From an uncultured Ruminococcus sp. (GTDB taxonomy: Bacteria; Bacillota; Clostridia; Oscillospirales; Ruminococcaceae), in contig NZ_CAMYUE010000018.1 in the NCBI RefSeq assembly GCF_947301925.1, positions 1 through 48,071 on the forward strand: a stretch of DNA of 48,071 nucleotides. Reading direction: 5' to 3'. Position 1 is the stretch's first letter. The number at the start of each line of letters is the position of its first letter. The notes under the pieces are model-generated. The model saw only the letters and a list, made by a program, of their open reading frames with translations, searched no databases and was not told the DNA's origin. Made by a program: the position numbers and the translations under genes. Of the stretch, positions 32,065 to 39,257 are shown piece after piece.

Positions 32065-32832
32065 TTATTCTATGCCGTACATTCTCATTCCGTTGCGGCA
32101 GGTTATGTCTATGAGCTCCTGAACAGGTACGCCCTTTATCTCCGCAGCCTTTGCAGCCGTATAAGCTATCATGGAGCTGTCGCTGCGTCTGCCTCTGAAG
32201 GGCTCGGGAGCCATATAGGGGCAGTCCGTCTCCATGAGGAGCCTGTCAAGGGGCACCGCTTCAAGGGCCTTCAGGGCCTTCTTGGCGTTTTTGAAGGTGA
32301 TGACTCCCGTAAAGCCGATGTACATACCTATCTTTATTATTTCTCTTGCTGTCTCCGCAGAGCCGCTGAAGCAGTGTACCACTCCCTTCGGACGGTACTC
32401 CTTCAGTATATCCACAGTGTCCTCCGCGGCATTGCGGCTGTGAACTATCACGGGCATATCCAGCTCCGCAGCCAGCTCAAGCTGCTTTCGGAACAGGCTT
32501 ATCTGCTTTTCGCGGTCATAGCCCTCGTAGTGATAGTCCAGACCTATCTCCCCCACTGCCTTTACCTTCGGCGATGAGGCGATGATCTCCCGCAGGATAT
32601 CAATTATATCTCCGGGAGCGCTGTCTGCGTACTCGGGGTGGAAGCCTGCCGCCCCATATACATAGTCATAGCGCTGTGCAAGCCTCACGTTCTCCCGTGA
32701 GTCCCTGATATCGGAGCCTGCCAGCATGACCAGCTCCACGCCCTTTGAGGGAAGCTCCGCCAGCACCTGCTCCCTGTCGCCGTCAAAGGCGCTGTCTGCG
32801 TAATGCGCGTGTGTATCGAATATACCGGACAT
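32065..32832 (-). CDS. tatD: TatD-family metal-dependent deoxyribonuclease
   Basis: A 255-residue TIM-barrel hydrolase. The metal ligands are in DTHAHYAD near the N-terminus, GEIGLDYHY, IVHSRNA, HCFSGS and METDCPYMAPEPFRG. Family members degrade DNA 3' ends and have quality-control roles. The second of two adjacent ATG codons (32832) is preferred because AAGGAG is only two bases before the first; the start overlaps the stop of the upstream LCP-like gene. A TatD-linked radical-SAM gene lies about 4 kb away on the other strand (36862-37476). Confidence 0.94.
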   Translation of the reverse strand: MSGIFDTHAHYADSAFDGDREQVLAELPSKGVELVMLAGSDIRDSRENVRLAQRYDYVYGAAGFHPEYADSAPGDIIDILREIIASSPKVKAVGEIGLDYHYEGYDREKQISLFRKQLELAAELDMPVIVHSRNAAEDTVDILKEYRPKGVVHCFSGSAETAREIIKIGMYIGFTGVITFKNAKKALKALEAVPLDRLLMETDCPYMAPEPFRGRRSDSSMIAYTAAKAAEIKGVPVQELIDITCRNGMRMYGIE

Positions 32833-33701
32833 CATTTCTCCTTGAAGTACTGATCCTTGATGTTGGCAATGAAGCCGCTGCTGGGGATAAAGTCGTCGCC
32901 TGCATTGGTGCCGTCCACAGAGAGAGCCACCGCGATAGAGCTGCCGTTCTCGAACATATTCTTTATAGCGGTCTTGTGCTCCTTGTAGTCAGCGGACTTG
33001 ACGTCCGACTCCACCATATTGATTATAGTGTTGAAGTTATTGTCAAAGCTGTCGGCGATACGCTTGCCGTCGGCCTGATTCACCATTGACTTGAGAACGT
33101 CCGTAGCAATGAGTGTACGCTCGTACTCTCCGCCCTGGAACATCATATATGTGACAAACATCTCCACCTGATCGCTGTTGAGGTACTGCTGGCTTCCGTC
33201 GTTCTTGAAGCCTGCAATATCGGCGTTTACGGCGTAGGTAACGCCGCCGAAGATGTCGCTTATCTTCTTGAAGGCAGCGGAATCGAACTTCATATACCTG
33301 TCTACCTCAACATCGAATACCTTTTCCACGAAATCCGCAGCACCTGCGGGGCCGCTGCTCTGATAGCTGTTCATGATACTCTCCTGAGTATCACCTACCA
33401 GCGCAATGGAGTTGGAGGGTATACCGATGAATACCAGCTCCTTCTTCACGGGGCGCGAACGCATGAGCACGAAGGTGGGCGGCGCGTTCTTCTCGGGAAC
33501 GTCAAGTACAAGCAGGACGGTATGGTTGTCCGCGTCGGTGACCATGCCGCTTGTTCTGGGGATAGGCTCCGAGGGCTTTTCCTGTTTGCCGAAGCCAAGG
33601 TACTTGTAAAGGCCTGCCGCTATACCTCCGATCACGATAAGACCGATGAATATAGTCGCAAGAAAGGGTACTGCAATTGATCCGCTTTTTCTGTTTGCCA
33701 T
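32832..33701 (-). CDS. LCP-like membrane-anchored protein, active site degenerate
   Basis: A 289-residue protein with one N-terminal membrane segment (residues about 8-32) and an extracytoplasmic LytR-CpsA-Psr-like domain: KKELVFIGIPSNSIAL in the place of the usual IPRDT strand, and DFVEKVFDVEVDRYMKFDSA plus ISDIFGGV, which match the family helix-strand-helix core closely. The conserved arginine of IPRDT is replaced by Ser, so transfer of wall polymers to peptidoglycan may not occur. The start at 33701 follows AAGGAG; longer frames lack an SD. First gene of the operon with tatD and the PP2C gene. Confidence 0.72.
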   Translation of the reverse strand: MANRKSGSIAVPFLATIFIGLIVIGGIAAGLYKYLGFGKQEKPSEPIPRTSGMVTDADNHTVLLVLDVPEKNAPPTFVLMRSRPVKKELVFIGIPSNSIALVGDTQESIMNSYQSSGPAGAADFVEKVFDVEVDRYMKFDSAAFKKISDIFGGVTYAVNADIAGFKNDGSQQYLNSDQVEMFVTYMMFQGGEYERTLIATDVLKSMVNQADGKRIADSFDNNFNTIINMVESDVKSADYKEHKTAIKNMFENGSSIAVALSVDGTNAGDDFIPSSGFIANIKDQYFKEK

Positions 33702-34197
33702 TTTGGTGGCTCCTTTCATGTTTTTACTTTCAGAAATTATTAATATTTGTTTTTTTGTGAGGGATATAAACTTTTCGTATAACGCCTGTCCGTATAATAT
33801 ACGTCCCCGCATGAATAAAAAATATTTTCCAAAGTCAGAGGTTAAAACTTATCCGCGATAATGCGGTTGTCAACAGAGTTTTCCACATTTTCAACAGTTG
33901 TGAATGGGGGTTTGATGTTTAAACACACAATTCAACAATCCGTTGAAAAAGAACAGGTGTTCAGCACGGGATTTGCCGCATAGCGCCGTTGCCCGTCTCC
34001 GTAAACAACGGTATATAGCCAAATGCTCCGGCCGCATTTTCTGACTGCCTGCTGTGAAAAGCACGGTCTCAGCTGTTGAAAAGGGCTGTATTTCGGTGAC
34101 AGCACGGTGAAAACTCCACTGTTTTTTTCAACTTTGAACACAAAACAGGAAAGTCATCTCACTGCACTGTTGATTTGTTATAAAGTTTGTGCTATAA
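33702..34197. other. 496-base non-coding region with DnaA-box-like motifs
   Basis: No credible gene is found; a 69-codon frame at 33932-34141 has no SD and odd composition. The region contains TTTTCCACA (33879-33887), TTTTCAACA (33888-33896), ttcaaca (33931-33937), tgttgaaaa (34074-34082) and ttttcaact (34125-34133), all close to the DnaA-box pattern, three copies of agcacgg (33963, 34060, 34101), and a perfect CGTATA-A-TATACG palindrome (33791-33803). The promoter of the LCP operon must lie here but shows no clear -35/-10. Confidence 0.5.
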
Positions 34198-34198
34198 T
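34170..34198 (+). promoter_or_regulatory. Promoter-like sequence pointing antisense into the SLOG gene
   Basis: TTGATT (34170-34175), 17 bases, then TATAAT (34193-34198) with an extended TGC. It overlaps the stop codon of the minus-strand SLOG gene and would produce antisense RNA or a very long alr leader. Confidence 0.5.
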
Positions 34199-34899
34199 TA
34201 ATACGGCAGTTCAAAAACGTTTTCCATGAAGACCAGCTTGCGCTTTATGCCTTCTATATCGGGACCGCACTCGTCTATGACTCCGTAGACCTCGTCAAGT
34301 CCGAAACGGCGTATCTTCCGCCCCTGCCTTACGGCATAGTTCAGGGTCTGATAGGTCCCCGATTTGAACGAGCCCTCATTGAAGTAGGATATCACCGCCG
34401 AGGCGTTGTCCACCATGAAGTAATTCCGCACCTTGTACAGGTCGGGAGAGGTATTCTCTCCGCTGCGGCTCTTGCCGTAGACCACAAGAGGGTCGGTGCT
34501 GGTGGTCAGGAGCATATCCGCTCCCCTCTCCACATCTGCAAGGAACTCCCTGTAACGGGGGCTGAACCGCTCGCTGTGGCGAAGATAGGGCATAACGCCG
34601 ATAAGACGTATACTGCTGTCGCAGCGTTTCTTTCCCAGTATATACTTGGCAGCCCACAGGTCGGTGCCCTCGGCAAGTCCGCTGATGAAGCTCCTGTAGC
34701 CGTTCTCCACCGCCATGTCAATGTACCTGAACAGCATGAGCTGAACGGTGCGCAGGGTTATGCCGCTGTATATGGGATCTCCTCTGTATGGGAGCACGCT
34801 GTTTTCGCGGTGTCCCGTAAAGCAGACCGTCCTTTCGGCATCGGTCTCTATATCCTCCGACGGAAACACGGGGACTCCCGAATCAAGTGAGAAAAGCAT
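34198..34899 (-). CDS. SLOG-family (YpsA/DUF1273-like) protein
   Basis: A 233-residue cytoplasmic protein of the SLOG nucleotide-binding superfamily: CFTGHRENSVLP near residue 25, then FISGLAEGTDLWAAKYIL, typical of the YpsA/DUF1273 branch. These proteins are believed to bind nucleotide-like ligands; YpsA is linked to cell division in Bacillus. The start at 34899 (SD GAGGTG) is preferred because the predicted transcription start near 34942 lies downstream of earlier ATGs. Monocistronic with its own promoter. Confidence 0.85.
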   Translation of the reverse strand: MLFSLDSGVPVFPSEDIETDAERTVCFTGHRENSVLPYRGDPIYSGITLRTVQLMLFRYIDMAVENGYRSFISGLAEGTDLWAAKYILGKKRCDSSIRLIGVMPYLRHSERFSPRYREFLADVERGADMLLTTSTDPLVVYGKSRSGENTSPDLYKVRNYFMVDNASAVISYFNEGSFKSGTYQTLNYAVRQGRKIRRFGLDEVYGVIDECGPDIEGIKRKLVFMENVFELPY

Positions 34900-34948
34900 G
34901 GCACACCTCGCTCTCACGAAAATACTACTGTTATGTGCATACATTGAA

Positions 34949-34977
34949 ATTATAACATACATCACTCCTTATTTCAA
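34949..34977 (-). promoter_or_regulatory. Sigma-A promoter for SLOG gene
   Basis: On the minus strand TTGAAA (34972-34977) and TATAAT (34949-34954) are 17 bases apart. It lies in the 131-base gap between the divergent SLOG and alr genes. Confidence 0.82.
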
Positions 34978-35030
34978 GAATTTTTTCGACTTGTAATTAA
35001 ATTTTAAATAAAGAAAGGACAGATCACGGA

Positions 35031-36167
35031 ATGAAGCCGTATCTCAAACGCGCATGGGCTGAGGTATCACTGCCGCAGCTCAGAAAAAATGTGGATATCA
35101 TCCGCAGTCTCAATTCTCCTCAGACAGAGATCATGGCTGTGGTCAAGGCTGACGCCTACGGCCACGGCGAGGAGCATATCGTCCGCTGCCTTGCAGAGCA
35201 GTGCGGCATACGCTACTTCGCGGTATCAAATCTGGACGAGGCCATTGCGGTAAGGAAGTTCGCTCCCGAAGCGGATATACTCATACTGGGCTATACTCCT
35301 CCCGAGTACGCCCATGAGATAGCGATGTATGATATCATACAGGGCGTTGTCTCCACCGAATACGCTCAGGAGCTGGTAAAGAACACTCTCTCCCCCATAC
35401 GCTGTCATATCAAGATAGATACGGGTATGGGAAGGATAGGCCTGAAGCACGATACTCCCGAGGCCTGCGCCGACGAGATAACCGAAATGATGAAGATCGA
35501 CAAGCTCTCCGTTGAGGGCATATATACTCACTTCGCCGTTGCCGACAGCGACGATCCCGACAATATCGCCTACACCGACAGGCAGGAGAAGTTCATCACC
35601 GATACCTATGACGTGCTGGCAGGACGCGGCATAAAGCTCCGCCACCTGCACTTCATGAACAGCGCAGCTACCTGCTACCGCAACAGCTCACGCAGCACTC
35701 TCTCCCGCGCAGGTATCATACTCTACGGCCTGCACCCCGATGTAAGTCTGGATATCCCGGAGGGGCTGGAGCCCCTTATGGAGCTGAAGGCCGTTATCTC
35801 CCACGTCAAGACCGTAAGAAAGGGCGACTGCATAAGCTACGGCCGCACATTTGTGGCAGACCGCGAAATGCGTATCGCCACAGTTACCATAGGCTACGCA
35901 GACGGTTATTCCCGTCTTCTCAGCTCTAAGGGCGAGATACTCGTCCACGGCAAGAGATGCAGGATAGTGGGCAGAGTCTGTATGGATCAGCTGATGATGG
36001 ACGTTTCAGACGTACCCGAGGCAAAGTCGGGCGATATCGTCACACTTATCGGTACTGACGGCGATGACCGCATAACAGCCGACGACCTTGCACAGATATA
36101 CGGCACCATAGGCTACGAGGTAGTCTGCGGCATATCCAAGAGAGTGCCCCGTATCTATATTGAGTGA
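35031..36167 (+). CDS. alr: Alanine racemase
   Basis: A PLP enzyme that interconverts L- and D-alanine for peptidoglycan synthesis. The 378-residue protein has the PLP-lysine at Lys39 in AVVKADAYGHG, the second-base tyrosine at Tyr270 in SYGRTF, and the family blocks IKIDTGMGRIG and TIGYADGYSR. Length and residue numbering match Bacillus Alr closely. SD is AAAGGA, 11 bases before the ATG, so initiation may be moderate. No consensus promoter is seen directly upstream; a distant one lies at 34170-34198. No terminator follows; the next 165 bases hold heptamer and palindromic repeats. Confidence 0.97.
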   Translation: MKPYLKRAWAEVSLPQLRKNVDIIRSLNSPQTEIMAVVKADAYGHGEEHIVRCLAEQCGIRYFAVSNLDEAIAVRKFAPEADILILGYTPPEYAHEIAMYDIIQGVVSTEYAQELVKNTLSPIRCHIKIDTGMGRIGLKHDTPEACADEITEMMKIDKLSVEGIYTHFAVADSDDPDNIAYTDRQEKFITDTYDVLAGRGIKLRHLHFMNSAATCYRNSSRSTLSRAGIILYGLHPDVSLDIPEGLEPLMELKAVISHVKTVRKGDCISYGRTFVADREMRIATVTIGYADGYSRLLSSKGEILVHGKRCRIVGRVCMDQLMMDVSDVPEAKSGDIVTLIGTDGDDRITADDLAQIYGTIGYEVVCGISKRVPRIYIE

Positions 36168-36174
36168 AAAGAAT

Positions 36175-36209
36175 TAAGAACTAAGAGCTAAGAGCTAAGA
36201 ACTAAGAAT
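36175..36209. repeat. Five tandem TAAGARY heptamers
   Basis: The units are taagaac, taagagc, taagagc, taagaac, taagaat without gaps. A two-copy version occurs at 12507-12520, again close to a GC-rich palindromic repeat. Confidence 0.8.
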
Positions 36210-36281
36210 ATAGATGGCGGCGCCCGGCAACGGAAAACCACATTCATTGCGGCGCCTTACAGGCACTTTTCCAATGATTTC

Positions 36282-36304
36282 GGGCGGATAATATCCGCTT
36301 CTAC
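36282..36304. repeat. Small GC palindrome (GGGCGGAT family)
   Basis: gcggata (36284-36290) / tatccgc (36292-36298) followed by ttctac. Similar to the repeats at 12529-12560 and 39232-39252. Confidence 0.5.
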
Positions 36305-36334
36305 ACGATTAAAAAGGGAATAAGGAGAATGCTT

Positions 36335-36862
36335 ATGAAAAAGAAGGCTTTAACACTGGCGGCTGCGCTTGTACTGCTCACGGGCTGCAGCAATCCCCTT
36401 GACAAGGACGGCGGCACGGAAACCGTCACCACCGCCCCTGTCACCACCACAGAGGCTCCCACGGATCCTCCCACAACTCTCCCGAAGAAGGTGATATACT
36501 TCCGTATGGGCGAGGACGAGACCACCGAACCCTTCCTCACCAGCGAGCATATCTCGACCTGCTCTCTGGAATTCCCAAAGGACGAGAACGGCGAGACCAT
36601 GTATACTGTCAGTATGCTGTTTGATGAAGAGGGAACGGATATCTTCGCAAAGAAAACCGAAGAAGCTGCAAACAGCGGCACTCCCATCACCATATGGTAC
36701 AACGAGTACCTCCTGACAATAAACTCTGTCTCCGAGCCCATAACCGACGGCAATGCCTCTATCACCGGGCTTGATTTCGACAGCGCCGCCAAGGTATCGA
36801 GCTGGATATATGAATGTATCGAAAAGCCCGAAGAAACTACTGCAAACGAAGGTGAACAATAA
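36335..36862 (+). CDS. Lipoprotein with SecD head-like domain
   Basis: A 175-residue lipoprotein: signal peptide with lipobox LTGC (Cys18), start at 36335, seven bases after AAGGAG (the ATG at 36329 is too close to the SD). A Thr/Pro-rich stalk (about 25-52) leads to an extracytoplasmic domain. Its core, FDEEGTDIFAKKTEEAANSG followed by PITIWYNEYLLTINSV, SEPITDGNASITG and DSAAKVSSWI, closely follows the P1 head subdomain of SecD. SecD itself is absent. Possible roles are protein export support or an unrelated binding function. The stop overlaps the start of the next gene by one base (TAATG). Confidence 0.78.
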   Translation: MKKKALTLAAALVLLTGCSNPLDKDGGTETVTTAPVTTTEAPTDPPTTLPKKVIYFRMGEDETTEPFLTSEHISTCSLEFPKDENGETMYTVSMLFDEEGTDIFAKKTEEAANSGTPITIWYNEYLLTINSVSEPITDGNASITGLDFDSAAKVSSWIYECIEKPEETTANEGEQ

Positions 36863-37476
36863 TGGCAAAGGCAATGACCATTTCTTATGTTGTAGGCAAT
36901 AACCTCTATCTGAACCTCACAAACAAATGTCCCTGCAACTGTACATTCTGCATACGCAACCACGCGGACGGCGCATACGGCTCCGATCCCCTCTGGCTGG
37001 AACACGAGCCCTCCATGGAGGAGATAAGGGAGGATCTGCGCAAGCGCGACCTCAGAAAATACCGCGAGATAGTGTTCTGCGGCTACGGCGAACCCACCGA
37101 GCGCCTTGATGTGCTCCTTGAAACTGCCGCATATCTCCGCAGCAGAGAGCACTGTCCAAAGCTCCGCATAAATACAAACGGTCTGGGCGACCTTATCCAC
37201 GGCAGGAGCATTGCCAAAGAGCTGTGCTACGAGCTGGATACCGTGTCCATCAGCCTCAACGCCCCCACGGCAGAGGAATACATGAAGGTTACACGCCCTA
37301 AATTCGACAACGCCTTTGAAGCTCTCCAGAAATTCACTAAGGACTGCGTAAAGATCGGCAGAGCAGAGGTGATCATGTCCGTAGTTGACGTTATCCCCCA
37401 GGAACAGATAGAGGCTTCAAAGAAGCTGGCTGAAAAGCTGGGAGCAAAGCTCCGCGTGAGAACATTCGACGAGTAA
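36862..37476 (+). CDS. Radical SAM protein, TatD-linked type
   Basis: A 204-residue radical-SAM protein with CxxxCxxC at Cys23, Cys27 and Cys30 (KCPCNCTFC), a CGYGEPTERL motif (SAM-binding GxGEP-like), and INTNG followed by SISLNAPTAEEY, as in short organic-radical-activating enzymes. Size and motif pattern match the TatD-family-associated radical SAM group. In many genomes this gene lies next to tatD; here tatD is 4 kb away on the other strand. Substrate unknown. Translation is coupled to the upstream lipoprotein by a one-base overlap. Confidence 0.88.
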   Translation: MAKAMTISYVVGNNLYLNLTNKCPCNCTFCIRNHADGAYGSDPLWLEHEPSMEEIREDLRKRDLRKYREIVFCGYGEPTERLDVLLETAAYLRSREHCPKLRINTNGLGDLIHGRSIAKELCYELDTVSISLNAPTAEEYMKVTRPKFDNAFEALQKFTKDCVKIGRAEVIMSVVDVIPQEQIEASKKLAEKLGAKLRVRTFDE

Positions 37477-37551
37477 AATACAGCACATATTTCAACAGTT
37501 GATTTTGTGCATTATTTTTATATTACACCTATGGAAAAACACAGGGAAATA

Positions 37552-37560
37552 TGATATAAT
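37552..37560 (+). promoter_or_regulatory. Extended -10 promoter for small membrane protein
   Basis: TGATATAAT (37552-37560) forms an extended -10 element; the matching -35 (TGGAAA, 37532-37537) is weak. The start codon lies 45 bases downstream. Confidence 0.6.
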
Positions 37561-37605
37561 TATTTATTGAAAGATTTCTCTGATCTGAGATAAGGAGTAG
37601 TTTTT

Positions 37606-37737
37606 ATGAGCAAAAAAGGTAAGATAATCCTTGCAGCTTCGCTTTCCACATCGGTGCTGGCCGTTACGGCCGCCGTTGTCACGGTATTTGTCTGCAAGCG
37701 CATCTACGAGAAGAATTACTTCTCGGTCACAGATTAA
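37606..37737 (+). CDS. Small single-span membrane protein (43 aa)
   Basis: A short gene with a clear AAGGAG SD seven bases before its ATG. The 43-residue product has a basic N-terminus (MSKKGK), one hydrophobic helix of about 24 residues (IILAASLSTSVLAVTAAVVTVF in outline) and a charged C-terminus with YEKNYFS. It sits 33 bases before ilvE and is transcribed with it or alone. The function is unknown; small spanning proteins of this shape often modulate membrane enzymes. Confidence 0.75.
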   Translation: MSKKGKIILAASLSTSVLAVTAAVVTVFVCKRIYEKNYFSVTD

Positions 37738-37770
37738 CAGGTCAATATTATAAAAAGAAGGTTGAATAAT

Positions 37771-38838
37771 ATGGAAATCAAATTCACAAAAGCAGAAACT
37801 CTCAAGGCTAAGCCCCAGCCCGGCGACAAGCTCGGCTTCGGTCACATCTTCACAGACTATATGCTGGTAATGCCCTATGACGAGGGTCAGGGCTGGCACG
37901 ATCCCGAGATCCTGCCCTACGGCAATATAGAGCTCTCACCTGCCGCTATGTGCTTCCACTACGGCCAGGAGGTATTCGAGGGCCTGAAGGCTTACAGAAC
38001 TGCCGAAGGCAAGGTACAGCTCTTCCGTCCCGAGGAGAACTTCAAGAGACTCAACAAGTCCAACGAGAGACTGGTTATCCCCGAGCTCCCCGTTGAGCTT
38101 GGTATGCAGTGCCTCACAGAGCTCATCAAGGTCGAGAAGGACTGGGTACCCTCAAAGGAGGGCGAGTCCCTTTACATCAGACCCTTCATCATCGCAGTTG
38201 ATCCCTTCCTCGGCGTTAAGCCCGGCGAACACTATCTCTTCATGATAATCCTCTCGCCCTCAGGAGCTTACTACGAGACAGGCCTCAACCCCGTAAATAT
38301 CTACGTTGAGAGCAAGTATGTCCGCGCTGTAAGAGGCGGTATGGGCTTCGCTAAGACAGGCGGTAACTACGCTGCTTCACTCATCGGACAGGACGAGGCT
38401 CACAAGCAGAACTACTCACAGGTTCTCTGGCTGGACGGCGTTGAGCAGAAGTACATCGAGGAAGTAGGCGCTATGAACATCTTCTTCGTTATCGACGGCA
38501 AGGTTGTAACACCTATGCTCCAGGGCTCTATCCTCCCCGGTATCACAAGAAAGTCCGCTATCGAGGTATGTAAGGCAAAGGGCCTCGAGGTAGAGGAGAG
38601 ACGTATAGATATCCAGGAGATCGCTGACGCTTACGACGCAGGCAAGCTGGACGAGGTATTCGGTACAGGTACAGCTGCTGTTATCTCACCTGTCGGCCAC
38701 CTCAAGTGGAACGACAAGGTAATGGAGATCAACGGTAACAAGATCGGCAAGATCTCTCAGATGCTCTACGATACAATGACAGGTATCCAGTGGGGCAAGG
38801 TCGAGGATACATTCAACTGGGTATATCCTATCGACTGA
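37771..38838 (+). CDS. ilvE: Branched-chain amino acid aminotransferase
   Basis: A PLP fold-type IV enzyme for the last step of isoleucine, leucine and valine synthesis. At 355 residues it is the long, eukaryote-like branch. The PLP-lysine is in [15 protein letters not shown], and the substrate loop [11 protein letters not shown] and [11 protein letters not shown] are conserved. The start at 37771 (SD AGAAGG) is preferred to an upstream TTG at 37762. No T-box or leader peptide is seen upstream. A large palindromic repeat follows. Confidence 0.96.
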   Translation: MEIKFTKAETLKAKPQPGDKLGFGHIFTDYMLVMPYDEGQGWHDPEILPYGNIELSPAAMCFHYGQEVFEGLKAYRTAEGKVQLFRPEENFKRLNKSNERLVIPELPVELGMQCLTELIKVEKDWVPSKEGESLYIRPFIIAVDPFLGVKPGEHYLFMIILSPSGAYYETGLNPVNIYVESKYVRAVRGGMGFAKTGGNYAASLIGQDEAHKQNYSQVLWLDGVEQKYIEEVGAMNIFFVIDGKVVTPMLQGSILPGITRKSAIEVCKAKGLEVEERRIDIQEIADAYDAGKLDEVFGTGTAAVISPVGHLKWNDKVMEINGNKIGKISQMLYDTMTGIQWGKVEDTFNWVYPID

Positions 38839-38844
38839 TAATAT

Positions 38845-39225
38845 AAAAAGCCGCAGCGCTTACATAACCGTGGTGCTTATATAGAAGTTTATGCGCAATT
38901 ATCGGGGACAAACCTTTCTGAGGAAAGGTTCTTTCCCCGAACCCCTTTTCCAAAGACTTTATAACTGAATTTAGCCCGTACAGGGCGCTCTCCACAAAAC
39001 GTGAGATCCGGTAATAACCGGGGAGCGCCCTGTAAGGGCTAAATTTAATGCTAAAAGTTTTAGGAAGGGAGTTTGAGGGTGACTCCCCGCAGTGCGGGGA
39101 GATGTCACGCAGTGACAGAGGGGACGCGCCTCCGTCAGAGGAACCCTTTTTCAAAAGGGTTTCCCTCAATATCACCCGTAAAGCTGCTATATGAGTATAG
39201 CGGTTATGTAAGCGCTGCTTTTTTT
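38845..39225. repeat. About 380-bp multi-palindromic repeat element
   Basis: A non-coding element with perfect 17-bp terminal inverted repeats (38854-38870 with 39201-39217, extended by A/T runs), both edges ending in T tracts outward. Inside are a 38903-38939 hairpin, a long stem (aatttagcccgtacagggcgct, 38968-38992, against 39020-39046), and small hairpins at 39083-39101 (ctccccgcagtgcggggag), 39105-39117, 39130-39142 and 39142-39161. It can terminate transcription in both directions, ending ilvE and the GH16 gene. It resembles a MITE or nested intergenic repeat; no transposase is present. Confidence 0.75.
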
Positions 39226-39231
39226 ATACAC

Positions 39232-39252
39232 AGGCGGATAAAATCCGCCCCT
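39232..39252. repeat. Small GC palindrome at the GH16 3' end
   Basis: ggcggat/atccgcc (39233-39249) bordered by cccctt; it belongs to the same small palindrome family as 36282-36304. Confidence 0.5.
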
Positions 39253-39257
39253 TCTCA

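Noticed and set aside
33932..34141. 69-codon minus-strand ORF in the gap before the LCP operon
   Set aside because: No SD, unusual composition with many Cys and Ser, and no family resemblance.
33702..34197. Chromosomal or plasmid replication origin
   Set aside because: The boxes are degenerate, and dnaA, dnaN or a rep gene is not adjacent. I kept only the motif cluster as an observation.
36301..37200. Minus-strand frame of 299 codons across the lipoprotein and radical SAM genes
   Set aside because: It spans two plus-strand genes with clear SDs, a lipobox and a CxxxCxxC motif, so it is a shadow.
37737..37771. T-box or leader-peptide control of ilvE
   Set aside because: The gap is only 33 bases and contains no specifier or antiterminator; no Leu/Ile/Val-rich leader peptide is present.
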